Positions 8,173-18,172 of a DNA stretch of 64,000 nt are shown here, piece after piece (position 1 is the stretch's first letter; every line of letters starts with the position of its first letter). The translations under genes were made by a program, and so were the position numbers. The stretch is from NCBI GenBank assembly GCA_014238415.1, contig JABABA010000011.1, forward strand, positions 41,912 through 105,911, in the 5' to 3' direction. Source of the stretch: Planctomycetota bacterium. Its GTDB lineage: Bacteria > Planctomycetota > UBA1135 > GCA-002686595. The notes beneath the pieces were generated by a model that was given only the letters and a program-made list of their open reading frames with translations, ran no database searches and was not told the DNA's origin.

Positions 8173-11100
8173 ATGAACAGGCTCCTTTTTGATTTGCGAC
8201 GACCACTTCCTTTGACCCTTGCTGCAACACTGCAGGCCAGCTCTGCGCTGGTGTGTCTGACTCTGGCTGGTTGTGGCGGAGACGCGGGCTCTGGCACGAT
8301 TTCTGCGAATGCCCCCGGATCGGTCGTATCTGATCCCTCGGGCTCGGGCCTCTCATTCATCGCCGACTACAATCAGAGTGGAAACGCCTCCAACTTGCGT
8401 CTGGCCCGGGTCTCCTGGGGACGCAAGGTCAGTGTGTTTGGTTTGGACGCTGAGGGACTGCGCGTTGCGATGAACACTGATTTCGTGATCGGTGGTTCAT
8501 TGATCTCGGACAGCAATTATCTGCTTGAGACCAATCCGGTTACAAGCGAAGAGGCCTTGATCATCATGCGCGATGTGACAGACCTGAGCACCAGTGGAGG
8601 ATACGATCAGTTCTACACCCTCTTGCGCGCAGCGGGGGAGACGATCAGTTTCATTACGCCCCTTGCTCCAGGCCAGGCAGGGGTCTACTCGCAGGTTCCG
8701 CGCAATGCGACTCTATCGGTGCAGTTCGATGATCTGCTTGATGTGTCAACGATATCGCATGAGACACTGCGTCTGATGGTGGGTGTGCCCTCGTCGATTC
8801 CTTTCGAGGCGCGTATATTTGCTGATTCCAATTACGGCGACCTTGCTGATCCAAACGGGGATGGCGTCGCGTCCTTGTACTCCACCCGGGTGCTGATTGA
8901 TTTCACTGTCAGCGAGATCGAATCCTTTGCCACGGATCCGCCCATGGCGATCAACGGCGTTGGCCTGCCCCAGAGCGTGGATGTGAATCAGACCAATGTG
9001 CTGCTGCGGATCCCCTCTGTGGAGGCGGGCCTGGTGGGCCAGAACACGATTCTGCGCAATCTCTCCGGACATTCCTTGGATGCGGCCAACAACGGGCAGG
9101 CGGATTTCAGTTCACCAACCCAGGATGTGATCCGGGCCATGCGCTCGGGGGGTTCGGACACAGGGGATCAATACAATGGCTTCATGCCTGACTTCACCCC
9201 ACCGGTGGTGGTTGGTGCCAGCCCGGCTCGTATTCCCATCGGCTTCTCACCCCAGCCGCTGATTGACGGCGCTCCCGGAGAATTCACTGTGCCGCGCCTG
9301 GTGTTTGACTCGGGGACCTGTTCCCAGACCCCGCGACCCGGGGATGTGCTGGTTCAGGGTACGGTGTACGCGGAAGTCACCAGTTTCGCCGCTCCCGTGG
9401 ATCCGGGCGATGGAATTGCGGAGAACTTTACGGTGCGCCTGTTGCTCTACCCCGACGCTTGGGATGGTCCCGGTGGATCGGGTCCGGCGACCTGGGTTTC
9501 GGCCGCCATTGGTCCGGTTTCCTATCGAGCTGCCTATGACTCTCAGTCCGACGCTGCCAAGGCACCGTGCTTCGTTCAGATCTTGCCTCAGCCCGCGGGT
9601 TTTCCCGCCTTTCCAGCGGAGGGAATCTACACGGACTCGACAGCCGCTCTGCGATTCAGCGAACCCATGGACCCGGCATCCATGACCGCCTTTGACTCCT
9701 TGACCTTGACTCGTCAGCCGGCCCCGGGCCCCTTGGATCCACCCCTGCCTTCCAGTTCCTATGTGGTTGGTTCTGTGAGTCAGACACTCGATCTGCGGGC
9801 GTTCACATTTCGACCTGACCTGTCCCTGGCCCACACCCTGGGCGAGACCGAGTCCTACTTCTTGACCGTGGTGACCGGTGACACGGGGCCCACCGATTTG
9901 GCAGGCAACCCCTTGCAGGAAGGCCTGCCCTCCATCGAGATGAAGGTGGGTAGCACCAATCCCGGTGTGGCCAATGGGGGTCGCGTGAGTCGCTTCACCA
10001 GTCCCGACGAAGAACCTCCGGTGGGGGATGTGGATACCGGTCTGCTGCCCGAGTATGGCGGACAGCACCTGTTCGACATCCAAAAACAGTTGATCCGTCC
10101 GAGACCCACTGTCCGCTTCATTGGTCTGGCCGACCAGAGCCAGCCCCTCGCCGCCGCGATGACCCCTTTTCCTCAGGGTGTGCAGACCCCCCTGTCCCGT
10201 TTCGGATCCCGCATGATGACGCTCTATCGCTATGTGGATTTCGCTTTTGCCCTGACGGACAACACAAACCATAACTTGGATGTGGAGGGGATCTACTGGT
10301 CGCCTGCCGGTGGCCAGGTGCTCTCTGACAACTATGAGCACTTTGAGTTGGTCATGGCCCACTGCAAGTTCACTCCGGATGAGTATATCGACCCCGGTTC
10401 GCTCTTTCCCCAGTATCAGAACTCTGGGTTGCGTCATCAGTTCGCCAACAATTATGTGAACCAGTCTGAGGATCCGCCCACGGTGGTCCATGCTCGGCAA
10501 TTGGGCTACAACGTGCTTCCTGGCGCGTTGCAGGTGGCTTCCAACGGGACCAAGTTGATGCCCTATCCCCTCAACCGGGATCTGCCTCCGGAAGAGCATG
10601 TGTATTGGACCTGGCGAGACAGCTCAGTGCTGGCTCGCGGAGGCAACTCCAGCAACGGTGTTCCCCCCAGGCAGGAGTATGTGGTGCTCAACCTGCCCAC
10701 GCCAGGAAACCCTTACTATCCCGCCGGGCATGTGGGCTCAATTGGCTTGCCGCTCCTGTTCGAGGTGCGTTGTTTTCCTGATGACGGTGCTGTAGGCGCG
10801 AACCCATTCGACATCGTGTTGGCCGCGAATTCATCTTCGCGTCCGTACTTCCGTGCCTTCTCCACAGGGGGTACGAATCAGCAGGGTAATCAAATTCCCC
10901 GCAACCCGGACACGGAGACCTTTGCCAACGGCGGCTTCAATCCTGGATCCAACAATGCGTCAACCTATGGTCGGGACAATTCCTTCTATATAGGCGCGGT
11001 GGACTTTATTGTGCGAATCAGCCGCAGCACTTCGATCTGGTTCCCTGCTACAGATCCTGGTGCAGTTGGCAGTACCTTCAGCAATCCGATCTACAGTGAC

Positions 11101-11511
11101 CCGATTATGGAGCCATCTCTGGCGGATCAGCCCTCGGGTACATCGATTGAATTGGATTTCCGCGGGGCAGTGGACATCAGTGTCCATAGTACCTTCGTGT
11201 TCCCGACGACTTGTGCGGGAGCACCTCCTAACCCCACGGTGCATCCGGCTCTGGAAAGCGCCCTGAGCCTCGATATCTACGGGGATCACTATTGGGATGA
11301 CCCCGCCGTCTATTGCGAGAACGCATGGCCCAACCACAACTCCAACCGCATGAACCGGGGCATAGTCCTGACCGACGACCATACTTGGAAGTCGGATATC
11401 AGCGTCATCAACGGCTCCAAGTATTACCAGATGCGAATCACTTTCATCAACAACCCCATTTCAGGACTTGGCTCTGAGCTTTCGGCTTTGGCGCTGTCCT
11501 GGCAAGAGTGA
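8173..11511 (+). CDS. Large secreted lipoprotein with SbsA-type Ig-like domains
   Basis: A 1112-residue protein whose signal peptide ends in the lipobox LAGC, so it is probably lipid-anchored in the envelope. Several segments look like SbsA/Big_5 Ig-like domains: hydrophobic strands with phrases such as TAALRFSEPMDP and later DLAGNPL. The C-terminal part has Asp/Asn-rich strands suggestive of a beta-sandwich. There is no enzymatic motif and no poly-glycine region. The ATG at 8173 was chosen because it begins the signal peptide; the frame is open further upstream. Three other proteins here (11570, 15283, 28674) share the plan. A surface or matrix role is inferred. Confidence 0.8.
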   Translation: MNRLLFDLRRPLPLTLAATLQASSALVCLTLAGCGGDAGSGTISANAPGSVVSDPSGSGLSFIADYNQSGNASNLRLARVSWGRKVSVFGLDAEGLRVAMNTDFVIGGSLISDSNYLLETNPVTSEEALIIMRDVTDLSTSGGYDQFYTLLRAAGETISFITPLAPGQAGVYSQVPRNATLSVQFDDLLDVSTISHETLRLMVGVPSSIPFEARIFADSNYGDLADPNGDGVASLYSTRVLIDFTVSEIESFATDPPMAINGVGLPQSVDVNQTNVLLRIPSVEAGLVGQNTILRNLSGHSLDAANNGQADFSSPTQDVIRAMRSGGSDTGDQYNGFMPDFTPPVVVGASPARIPIGFSPQPLIDGAPGEFTVPRLVFDSGTCSQTPRPGDVLVQGTVYAEVTSFAAPVDPGDGIAENFTVRLLLYPDAWDGPGGSGPATWVSAAIGPVSYRAAYDSQSDAAKAPCFVQILPQPAGFPAFPAEGIYTDSTAALRFSEPMDPASMTAFDSLTLTRQPAPGPLDPPLPSSSYVVGSVSQTLDLRAFTFRPDLSLAHTLGETESYFLTVVTGDTGPTDLAGNPLQEGLPSIEMKVGSTNPGVANGGRVSRFTSPDEEPPVGDVDTGLLPEYGGQHLFDIQKQLIRPRPTVRFIGLADQSQPLAAAMTPFPQGVQTPLSRFGSRMMTLYRYVDFAFALTDNTNHNLDVEGIYWSPAGGQVLSDNYEHFELVMAHCKFTPDEYIDPGSLFPQYQNSGLRHQFANNYVNQSEDPPTVVHARQLGYNVLPGALQVASNGTKLMPYPLNRDLPPEEHVYWTWRDSSVLARGGNSSNGVPPRQEYVVLNLPTPGNPYYPAGHVGSIGLPLLFEVRCFPDDGAVGANPFDIVLAANSSSRPYFRAFSTGGTNQQGNQIPRNPDTETFANGGFNPGSNNASTYGRDNSFYIGAVDFIVRISRSTSIWFPATDPGAVGSTFSNPIYSDPIMEPSLADQPSGTSIELDFRGAVDISVHSTFVFPTTCAGAPPNPTVHPALESALSLDIYGDHYWDDPAVYCENAWPNHNSNRMNRGIVLTDDHTWKSDISVINGSKYYQMRITFINNPISGLGSELSALALSWQE

Positions 11512-11569
11512 CCGATTGCACCAACAAGAAGGCCTCTCAGGTCGACCCTCTCCCCCCCAAGAAAACCCC

Positions 11570-14500
11570 ATGTCCCTTTTTCGAACAATGTGTGTGAACA
11601 AGTCCTTGGTCTCTCTTCTTCTGGCCGTGCCACTGATCTCGGTCGGCTGTGGAGGTTCAATAGGTGACGCCGGCTCCGGCAGCTCCGGCGGCTCCGGCGG
11701 TGCCAGCGGCTTCAATGTCGTGTCGGTCTCCGTTTCCCAGGCTCAGATCTGGCAGATCAACCGGGCGATTGACATTACCTTCACCCGGGCCCTGGATTTT
11801 TCCACAGTAGGACTCAACACCATCTCGATTGCGACTCCTAGCGGCCTTTCGGCTACGGGTACCTTCAGTCAACTGGATGCGGTCACCGTGCGCTTTCAGC
11901 CCTCCTGCCCGACCTTGGCAGACAACTCCGATGCGGGCCTCTTGCCTGGTGGCCGAACCTATACCCTGCATGTGCTCGACACAACTGTGAATGGGGTGAC
12001 TGTGCAAGACACCAATGGGTTCGGAGTTACACAGGGGCTGGTGGTCACCTTCCAGACCCCGGACTCCACGGATCCTCAGGCGCTCTTCCTGGACACGGTT
12101 CCTGGGCCGCCTGATGTGCGGGTTCGACTTCGTGGTGGCGTGGCCGTTGACGATTTGGACGCGACCTACCTGGAGCGTGGCGACGGAACTCGCGAGTACT
12201 TCTATCAGCAGCTCACCACCCAACAGGGTGAGTTGATCCCCCCTGGTGGGAGCCAGTATTTCCCCTTGCTGAACAAGTACTCAGATGTGGACAGCCATTG
12301 GTCGCTGGTGGTCTTCTTCAATCAGCCGATTATTTCTTCTCCGGAGAATATCAGCTCGAACCTGATCGCCCTGGAGTATGAACAGCAGGATGGGGTCGGT
12401 GACTTCGCTGGATTTGGTACCAAGGTCGAGCTGATCGCAAACTGCACTGCGACCGGTGCCGCCTTGCGTGTGACCCCTCTGGGGGTCGTCCCCCAGGGCA
12501 AGCGCATGCGCCTCAACATCAGGCAGGGCTTCAGTGACCTGACTGGTGATGGGCTGCCTTCAGACAATGTGGGCGCGGCGAGGATGGTGACAACTATCTC
12601 CTCCAACGATTTCGACAAGGAGTTCGATGAGTTGACTGAGGACTTTGATTACTCAGCGGGTGTGGGCGATTCCCGCCAGGATGGGACCACCCCCCTTGGA
12701 CAGCCGTCCGCTACTTGGGGCGAGGGTGTCTTGCGCGCCAGCTTTGATTTTGGTGGCACAGGCGGCCCAGGCGGCGACTTTGACTGGGTGGTTGGTTTCA
12801 GCGGCCCCGAAACCGTCATCCTGGATACGGTAACCAGCCAGATTCTTGGTGGTCCGGGTGGAATCCCCGTGACGACCCAGACAGTGATCAACGGAGTTGT
12901 GGACATCCATGATTTCCGTATCAACCCAGGGTCTCGCGTGATCGTCCTGGGGCCCAACCCCTTGACGATCCTGGCCAGTGGCGAGGTTGTGATCAATGGC
13001 GAGTTGTCGGTCAATGGCAGTGACAACCCGGGTGTGGGCACTCTCAACACCACCAACTTCCCCGAGTTGGGAGCCTCTGGCAACGGCGGCGGTGGTCGCG
13101 GTGGTACAGGTTCCTTCCTTACCTCCCAATCGACGCCCAAAGGCGGTGATGGCTTCGGTGCCTTCGGAGTTGCCAACCGCGGGGGGATTGGCGGTGAGAC
13201 TACTTACAACACCGGCGGTACCAACAATCGGCGCGCTTCCGGGGGTGGGGGCCCTTCTTTCGGGTCGACCGTGTTCTATGACCACGATGGGACCCCGACA
13301 TCGAACAGTCCGGACACGCCCATGGTGCGTGCTCAGATCTTGATTGGCATGGACCCCGAACCTGGTCGTGGTGGATCACCGAATGGCAAGGGTGCCATCA
13401 GTCAGGCGGTTCGTGCCCAGGGTGGTGCCATCGGAGAAGACCCCTTCGTGGACGAAGATGAGGGCAACAACTTCTTTGGTCAGATGATTACTGCCGAGGG
13501 CGCCCTGGTGGTGGGTGAGCTGAGCAAGACCTACGCTGGAGGCGGTGGGGGTGCTGGGGGAGACGCTGTTTCGTCCAATTCGTTCCCCTTGCAACCCTTC
13601 CAGATCACCGGAGACGAAAAGGGCTCTGGTGGCGGCGGTGGCGGCGGAGGTCTCAGGATCCTCGCTCTTGAAGATATCACCATCGGTGCTACCGGCTCTG
13701 TGATTGCGAATGGCGGCGAGGGAGGCGGTGGCGAGAACACCAACTTTTTCGACCGTGTAGGTGGTGGCTCTGGCGGCGGTGCTGGCGGTCACATCATCTT
13801 TTCAACTGCAGGCAAGGTGAACATCCTGGGCATCGCGGAAGATTCCCAGCAGTGGTATAGAGACAGTGGTTTGACAACCGGCACAGGTTGGCCAAATTTC
13901 AGCAGTACTCGTGCTTTGAGTGCAGTTGGCGGTCAGGGTGGTGCGGGTGCTGCGGACCACGGTGGGTCAGGTGCAAACGGCGGCACTGCCTGGCGCTGCG
14001 ATTGCATCCCCCGTGCGTTCGTTGACAACGAGCCAATTGGTTGTCCCAACGGACTCGAAGATGCGCCCCCTTACCGCTGCATCGGTTGCTTCTCAATCTC
14101 GACCCAGGGCTTCAATGATCCCATGGGACCGGTGCTGGGCGCTGGTGGCGACGGTGGTCCAGGGATCATTCAGCTCCATGTGGCGACTCCCGCCGAAGAC
14201 ATCAACCTGCCGGCAGTTCTGGCTGATGGTCAGACAGGGCAGGTCTATGGGGAGATGGTATTGGTTGGTGCGAACCTTGTGAATCCCCTTGATCCGACGC
14301 AAGTGATCGCTCCCCCGCCCCTGGGTTGGATGGATCCAGTGCAAGTCGAAGCTCGTGTGATTGAGCTACAGACCAATCAGCCGGGCATTGATCTTGAAGG
14401 TGTGCCCATGAGCAACAACCTGGTGCCTTTCTTTGGTCCCAAGTCTGCGGCCCGCTCCCTTTGGATTCCCCTTGGACTGGCCCGGATCAACCCGGCCAAT

Positions 14501-15199
14501 GTGCCAGCTACCTTTACGTCGATCATGGGTGTGCAGGTCACAGGAGATCCCAATGACATTGGCAAGGTACTGCATGGGCCGGTCGGGGATACGGTACTTG
14601 AGCTGCCCCCGGTAATTGTTGCCGCAGCTGTGGATCCCCTTGGGCTCGTCGCCCCCTTCATCACTCCGGATGGCGGAACCTTGGTCTTTGATGCGTCCAG
14701 TATGCCTGACACCTATCGGGTCACCCCTTCCATGGCGCGACGCTTTGCGATCGTGCTGGGAGACGCTGCGGTTGATCCGACCCTAAGTCTGGACTTCGAA
14801 GCGATCAGCGTGGTCTACGACGCGGTCAATGATCAGTTGCGTTGTACCGCTGGTGCTGGGGTGGACTTGACCCTATTCCAGGCGACCACGGTGTTTGCCA
14901 GTTTGCGCCCGCACCATTTCCGAGTGGAAACCCAGGGAATCTGGGACAACCTCTCGGCAGATGCCAGCATTCGGTTCGGCTTTGATGCCACCACCACGGA
15001 TGTGGCTGGCAACCCTTCAGCCAGCGGTGCCTTCACGGTGACTTCCACAGACCTTGCCCGGGATATCACGGACATGAATGATGGCAGCATCTGGGATTTC
15101 TTCCGCTTCGAAGTGGAGTTTGACCTTGGCGATCCGCTGAACACTCCCCTGCCGGGCTTGTTGTTCATGAAGATCCCCTTTGAGTTCGGAGCGGAATAG
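11570..15199 (+). CDS. Large glycine-rich lipoprotein with N-terminal SbsA Ig-like domain
   Basis: A 1209-residue lipoprotein (lipobox ISVGC) beginning with a Gly/Ser linker, then an SbsA-like Ig domain (INRAIDITFTRALDFSTVG). From about residue 460 it has repeated blocks in which short strands such as LTILASGEVVINGELSVNG alternate with runs of up to eight glycines. This pattern suggests a beta-solenoid with flexible Gly loops. Cysteine pairs occur in one loop near 14000-14090. The C-terminus is again beta-rich. The start at 11570 initiates the signal peptide. It lies 58 bases after the previous lipoprotein gene. A function as adhesin or stalk is only an inference. Confidence 0.8.
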   Translation: MSLFRTMCVNKSLVSLLLAVPLISVGCGGSIGDAGSGSSGGSGGASGFNVVSVSVSQAQIWQINRAIDITFTRALDFSTVGLNTISIATPSGLSATGTFSQLDAVTVRFQPSCPTLADNSDAGLLPGGRTYTLHVLDTTVNGVTVQDTNGFGVTQGLVVTFQTPDSTDPQALFLDTVPGPPDVRVRLRGGVAVDDLDATYLERGDGTREYFYQQLTTQQGELIPPGGSQYFPLLNKYSDVDSHWSLVVFFNQPIISSPENISSNLIALEYEQQDGVGDFAGFGTKVELIANCTATGAALRVTPLGVVPQGKRMRLNIRQGFSDLTGDGLPSDNVGAARMVTTISSNDFDKEFDELTEDFDYSAGVGDSRQDGTTPLGQPSATWGEGVLRASFDFGGTGGPGGDFDWVVGFSGPETVILDTVTSQILGGPGGIPVTTQTVINGVVDIHDFRINPGSRVIVLGPNPLTILASGEVVINGELSVNGSDNPGVGTLNTTNFPELGASGNGGGGRGGTGSFLTSQSTPKGGDGFGAFGVANRGGIGGETTYNTGGTNNRRASGGGGPSFGSTVFYDHDGTPTSNSPDTPMVRAQILIGMDPEPGRGGSPNGKGAISQAVRAQGGAIGEDPFVDEDEGNNFFGQMITAEGALVVGELSKTYAGGGGGAGGDAVSSNSFPLQPFQITGDEKGSGGGGGGGGLRILALEDITIGATGSVIANGGEGGGGENTNFFDRVGGGSGGGAGGHIIFSTAGKVNILGIAEDSQQWYRDSGLTTGTGWPNFSSTRALSAVGGQGGAGAADHGGSGANGGTAWRCDCIPRAFVDNEPIGCPNGLEDAPPYRCIGCFSISTQGFNDPMGPVLGAGGDGGPGIIQLHVATPAEDINLPAVLADGQTGQVYGEMVLVGANLVNPLDPTQVIAPPPLGWMDPVQVEARVIELQTNQPGIDLEGVPMSNNLVPFFGPKSAARSLWIPLGLARINPANVPATFTSIMGVQVTGDPNDIGKVLHGPVGDTVLELPPVIVAAAVDPLGLVAPFITPDGGTLVFDASSMPDTYRVTPSMARRFAIVLGDAAVDPTLSLDFEAISVVYDAVNDQLRCTAGAGVDLTLFQATTVFASLRPHHFRVETQGIWDNLSADASIRFGFDATTTDVAGNPSASGAFTVTSTDLARDITDMNDGSIWDFFRFEVEFDLGDPLNTPLPGLLFMKIPFEFGAE

Positions 15200-15262
15200 C
15201 GCCCCGTCCTGTTTCTCCGCTGCACCTCGGCGGGTGTATTCACTTCAGACCGGGCGGGCTGC

Positions 15263-15268
15263 TAGAAT
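15263..15268 (+). promoter_or_regulatory. Candidate extended -10 element (TGCTAGAAT)
   Basis: TAGAAT preceded by TGC, 14 bases before the GTG of the 602-residue lipoprotein gene. No convincing -35 is visible. The same hexamer recurs before other genes here (18949, 46183, and 28304 on the minus strand). Confidence 0.35.
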
Positions 15269-15282
15269 CTCGGGTATCAGCC

Positions 15283-17091
15283 GTGAGAAAAGCTCTCGTC
15301 CCTCTACTGACTCTGACCTGCCTTTGGTCCTGCAACCGACCGCAGGAGCAACTGCGACCCCTTGTCGTGCTGCAGATCATGCCGCCTGTCGACGCTCGCG
15401 TGTATCTCAACGAGCCTCTGGTGGTGACCTTTGATCAGGATGTAGATCTGGCGTCGATCACGCCCCAGAGCGCGCGCGTGCTCTCGGAGGGGACTGCAAT
15501 CCCCGGGCGATGGGAGGTGGATGGCGTACATCTGAGCTTCTGGCCCAAGCCCATCCTGCGATCTGATCGGATGGATGGGGGCTACCGGCCGGGGCAGCGC
15601 CACTCCCTGGTGCTGACGGGCTTTCCTCGGCCCGATGGGATCCGTGCACAGGGTGGGGCGCATCTGGCTCAGACCGTGCGCCATGACTTTGTGGCCAAGG
15701 AGATCGGGCCAGGGCCGAGCCTGTTTGATCTCTCCATGGATCCCGGGCGTTGCGAACCGCTGCGGCCTCCTGGGACTGCCCCTGGCGCGCCTTTGTTGTT
15801 GCAGCGCGGGGAGGCGATTGTGCTTGTCTGTGATGAACCTCTCGACCCCAGTTCACTGGTCTCTGAAGAGTTCTGGATTGAGGCGGACATCAGCGCGCCT
15901 GGTACTCAGCAGGGAGCCCTGGGTCGAGTGGCAGGATTGCACACCCGTTTGGTACAGAACAATCACTTTCGATCCCTGGCGACCGGTTCCTGCGCACGAA
16001 TCCAGTTCTGGCCGGACGCACGGCTGTCCGAGGGCGGATACCTCTTGCGCGGCGTTCCCCAGCCCAGCCTGATGGACATGGGAGGGAATCTCGCTTGGAG
16101 TGAAGCGGAGCCCATCACCCTGGCACGGCTGCGAGTTCTGCCCAGGGGTTTTGGCCCGGACTCGACCATCCGGTTGGACTTTCTCGATGCTCATGGAAAG
16201 TCGCCCCAACGGATTCCTTGGGCAGACGGCACCGCCGCCTGGTCCGACCGGGGGGAACTCAGCGTTGCCCTGCCCGCGGCCAGTGGGGATGGGCATGAAG
16301 GTGTGGTGGTGCTGACCGGCGAGCAGACCCAAGGCCAGCGTGAGGCCATTCAGCTGACTGTGCCTGCGGGATCCAAGGCCGAGTTCCTGGACCTTCCGGG
16401 CCTTGTGATTCTACGCAGTCAGGGTTCCATGCGCATTGATGGCACGCTCCTGCGCCAACGCCAAGGTCAGGTGGTGGATCCTGTGCAGGTTCATGGTTCG
16501 CCTGATCAACCGGTCTTGCTGTCTGTTCTTCTGGATCAGGCGCTCGCAAGCGGACGCGAGTGGACCGTCCTGATTGCGGGTGGAGATCTGATCATTACTG
16601 GGGAGGTGCAGGTAGACACGCCCCTGATACTGGTGGCCGGAGGTCGCGTACGCATCAACGGTAGCGTGCGTTGCAAGAGCGAACACTTGCACCTCTTGGG
16701 AGAGGGTGGTGGCTTGGATCTGCCTGGGATTCCTTCGTCCCTGCCGGGCGTGCTGGTGGATCAACCACATCTCAACCCTCTCCAAGAGCCCCTGCTCTTC
16801 GCGGCTATCTCCTCGCCTCTCCCACGCGAGGTCAGCCAGCGTTACGATTGGGGTCGACTGGTTGTCGGCGGACGGGAGGGGACGGGTCGTTGGAGGGTGG
16901 GTTTTCTACCCGCAGATGATGCCCTGGAGCGCGAGCGGGTCGTGCGTCATCCTGGTTTGCTGCAAGGGGCGGGGCCTGTACGCGTGTTGGTAGAACTGGA
17001 AGTCCTGCCCGGCGGGGTGTGGGACCCTCCAGCCTTGGATTTTTTGCGCCTGGACTGGGAAGCTCCCGAAGGCTTGCCTTTTGCCCGCTGA
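15283..17091 (+). CDS. Lipoprotein with SbsA Ig-like domains, shorter paralogue of its neighbours
   Basis: A 602-residue protein with a signal peptide and lipobox (CLWSC), then an Ig-like segment (PPVDARVYLNEPLVVTFDQD) and a second one around residues 165-290. Residues 390-480 carry the short-strand pattern LVILRSQGSMRIDGTLL and VRINGSVRC seen in the glycine-rich neighbours, but without long Gly runs. The start is a GTG at 15283, needed to keep the signal peptide; no clear ribosome binding site precedes it. It sits 83 bases after the 1209-residue lipoprotein and 156 bases before pilD. Function unknown; probably the same class of surface protein. Confidence 0.75.
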   Translation: MRKALVPLLTLTCLWSCNRPQEQLRPLVVLQIMPPVDARVYLNEPLVVTFDQDVDLASITPQSARVLSEGTAIPGRWEVDGVHLSFWPKPILRSDRMDGGYRPGQRHSLVLTGFPRPDGIRAQGGAHLAQTVRHDFVAKEIGPGPSLFDLSMDPGRCEPLRPPGTAPGAPLLLQRGEAIVLVCDEPLDPSSLVSEEFWIEADISAPGTQQGALGRVAGLHTRLVQNNHFRSLATGSCARIQFWPDARLSEGGYLLRGVPQPSLMDMGGNLAWSEAEPITLARLRVLPRGFGPDSTIRLDFLDAHGKSPQRIPWADGTAAWSDRGELSVALPAASGDGHEGVVVLTGEQTQGQREAIQLTVPAGSKAEFLDLPGLVILRSQGSMRIDGTLLRQRQGQVVDPVQVHGSPDQPVLLSVLLDQALASGREWTVLIAGGDLIITGEVQVDTPLILVAGGRVRINGSVRCKSEHLHLLGEGGGLDLPGIPSSLPGVLVDQPHLNPLQEPLLFAAISSPLPREVSQRYDWGRLVVGGREGTGRWRVGFLPADDALERERVVRHPGLLQGAGPVRVLVELEVLPGGVWDPPALDFLRLDWEAPEGLPFAR

Positions 17092-17247
17092 CGATAGAGG
17101 CCGGCACTCGGATCTGAGACCGCAGACAGCGGAGTACCAGGTGCGGGTGTACGGGAGGATATCGTGCTCGCCCTTGAACGAGCTGCCGTGCTTTTTCAGG
17201 ATTGACGATCGGTGGCGTGTTGATCCAGGAGGCATTCCACTCGCAGC

Positions 17248-18156
17248 ATGGATCCGCAGCTTACCGACCCCATAATTTCTAGTCCCTTGGCCACGGCCTA
17301 TTGGGTTTTGATGGGGTTTCTGGTTGGCTCCTTCCTGAATGTAGCGATCCATCGCCTGCCCACCGAGGGGGAGAGCATTTTCAAGCCTCTGCGGTCGCGC
17401 TGTCCCAAGTGCCGAACCACTCTGACCTGGTACGAAAACATCCCGGTGCTCTCTTGGCTGATTCTGTTCGGCCGCTGCCGGACCTGCCGTTCATCGATCC
17501 ACTGGCGCTATCCCCTGGTGGAAATCCTCACGGCTCTTCTGTTCTGGGCGGCTGCAGATTCTTTCATGGGGGACACCGCGCACATCGCGATAGTGGTCTT
17601 GGTCCTGTCTGGTCTGGTGGTGGCTACTTTTGTGGACCTGGACTGCTACGAGATTCCAGATGAGGTAAGCCTGGGGGGCTGTGTTCTTGCGCCTCTGCTG
17701 AGTTTTCTCGTGCCCCGCCTGCATGAGATAGATCTTGATCGTTTTGCTGCTCTTGGCGAGTGCCTGTTGGGTATGGCGGTGGGGGGTGGCATTCTCTACT
17801 TCATAGGCTGGTTGGGCTCCAAGGTCTATCGCGTGGATGCCATGGGTTTCGGTGATGTGAAGCTGGCGGCAGCGGGGGGCGGGTTTATTGGAGCGTCCGG
17901 AGTTCTATACGCGCTCCTGATCGCAGCCATCCTGGGCTCCCTGGTGGGTGTCCTGAACATGTTTCGCTTGTATTGCGAGTTGCGTTTGCGAGTCTCCCGC
18001 CGTCATCGGCGAGATGGACGCTTGCGGTCTCTGCAGGCCGCCCGACTCGCTGGTCGCTACATACCCTTTGGCCCTTATTTGGCTGTGGGGATTGCTCTCA
18101 GTCTTTTGGGCTGGAATGATGATGGAGCCCTGGTGTTCCAATTTCTATTGAACTGA
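17248..18156 (+). CDS. pilD: Prepilin peptidase / N-methyltransferase
   Basis: Inner-membrane aspartic protease that cleaves the leader of type IV prepilins and methylates the new N-terminus. The 302 residues show the family order: GSFLNVAIHRLP (27-38), a zinc-type loop with CPKC (52-55) and CRTC (77-80), the first catalytic Asp in DLDCYEIPD (130-138), the second in GFGDVK (200-205), and about seven to eight membrane helices. An excellent ribosome binding site (aggagg) lies about 14 bases before the ATG. It opens the pilus locus; its likely substrate is the pilin at 25513. The OmpA-domain gene follows after 16 bases. Confidence 0.95.
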   Translation: MDPQLTDPIISSPLATAYWVLMGFLVGSFLNVAIHRLPTEGESIFKPLRSRCPKCRTTLTWYENIPVLSWLILFGRCRTCRSSIHWRYPLVEILTALLFWAAADSFMGDTAHIAIVVLVLSGLVVATFVDLDCYEIPDEVSLGGCVLAPLLSFLVPRLHEIDLDRFAALGECLLGMAVGGGILYFIGWLGSKVYRVDAMGFGDVKLAAAGGGFIGASGVLYALLIAAILGSLVGVLNMFRLYCELRLRVSRRHRRDGRLRSLQAARLAGRYIPFGPYLAVGIALSLLGWNDDGALVFQFLLN

Positions 18157-18172
18157 CTCTTGAGGGCCAAGG

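Noticed and set aside
9247..10599. A 450-codon open frame on the minus strand inside the first large lipoprotein gene
   Set aside because: It is antisense to a gene with a signal peptide and recognisable Ig-like segments; its translation is His/Gly/Arg-rich with no family signal, as expected for the opposite strand of GC-rich coding DNA.
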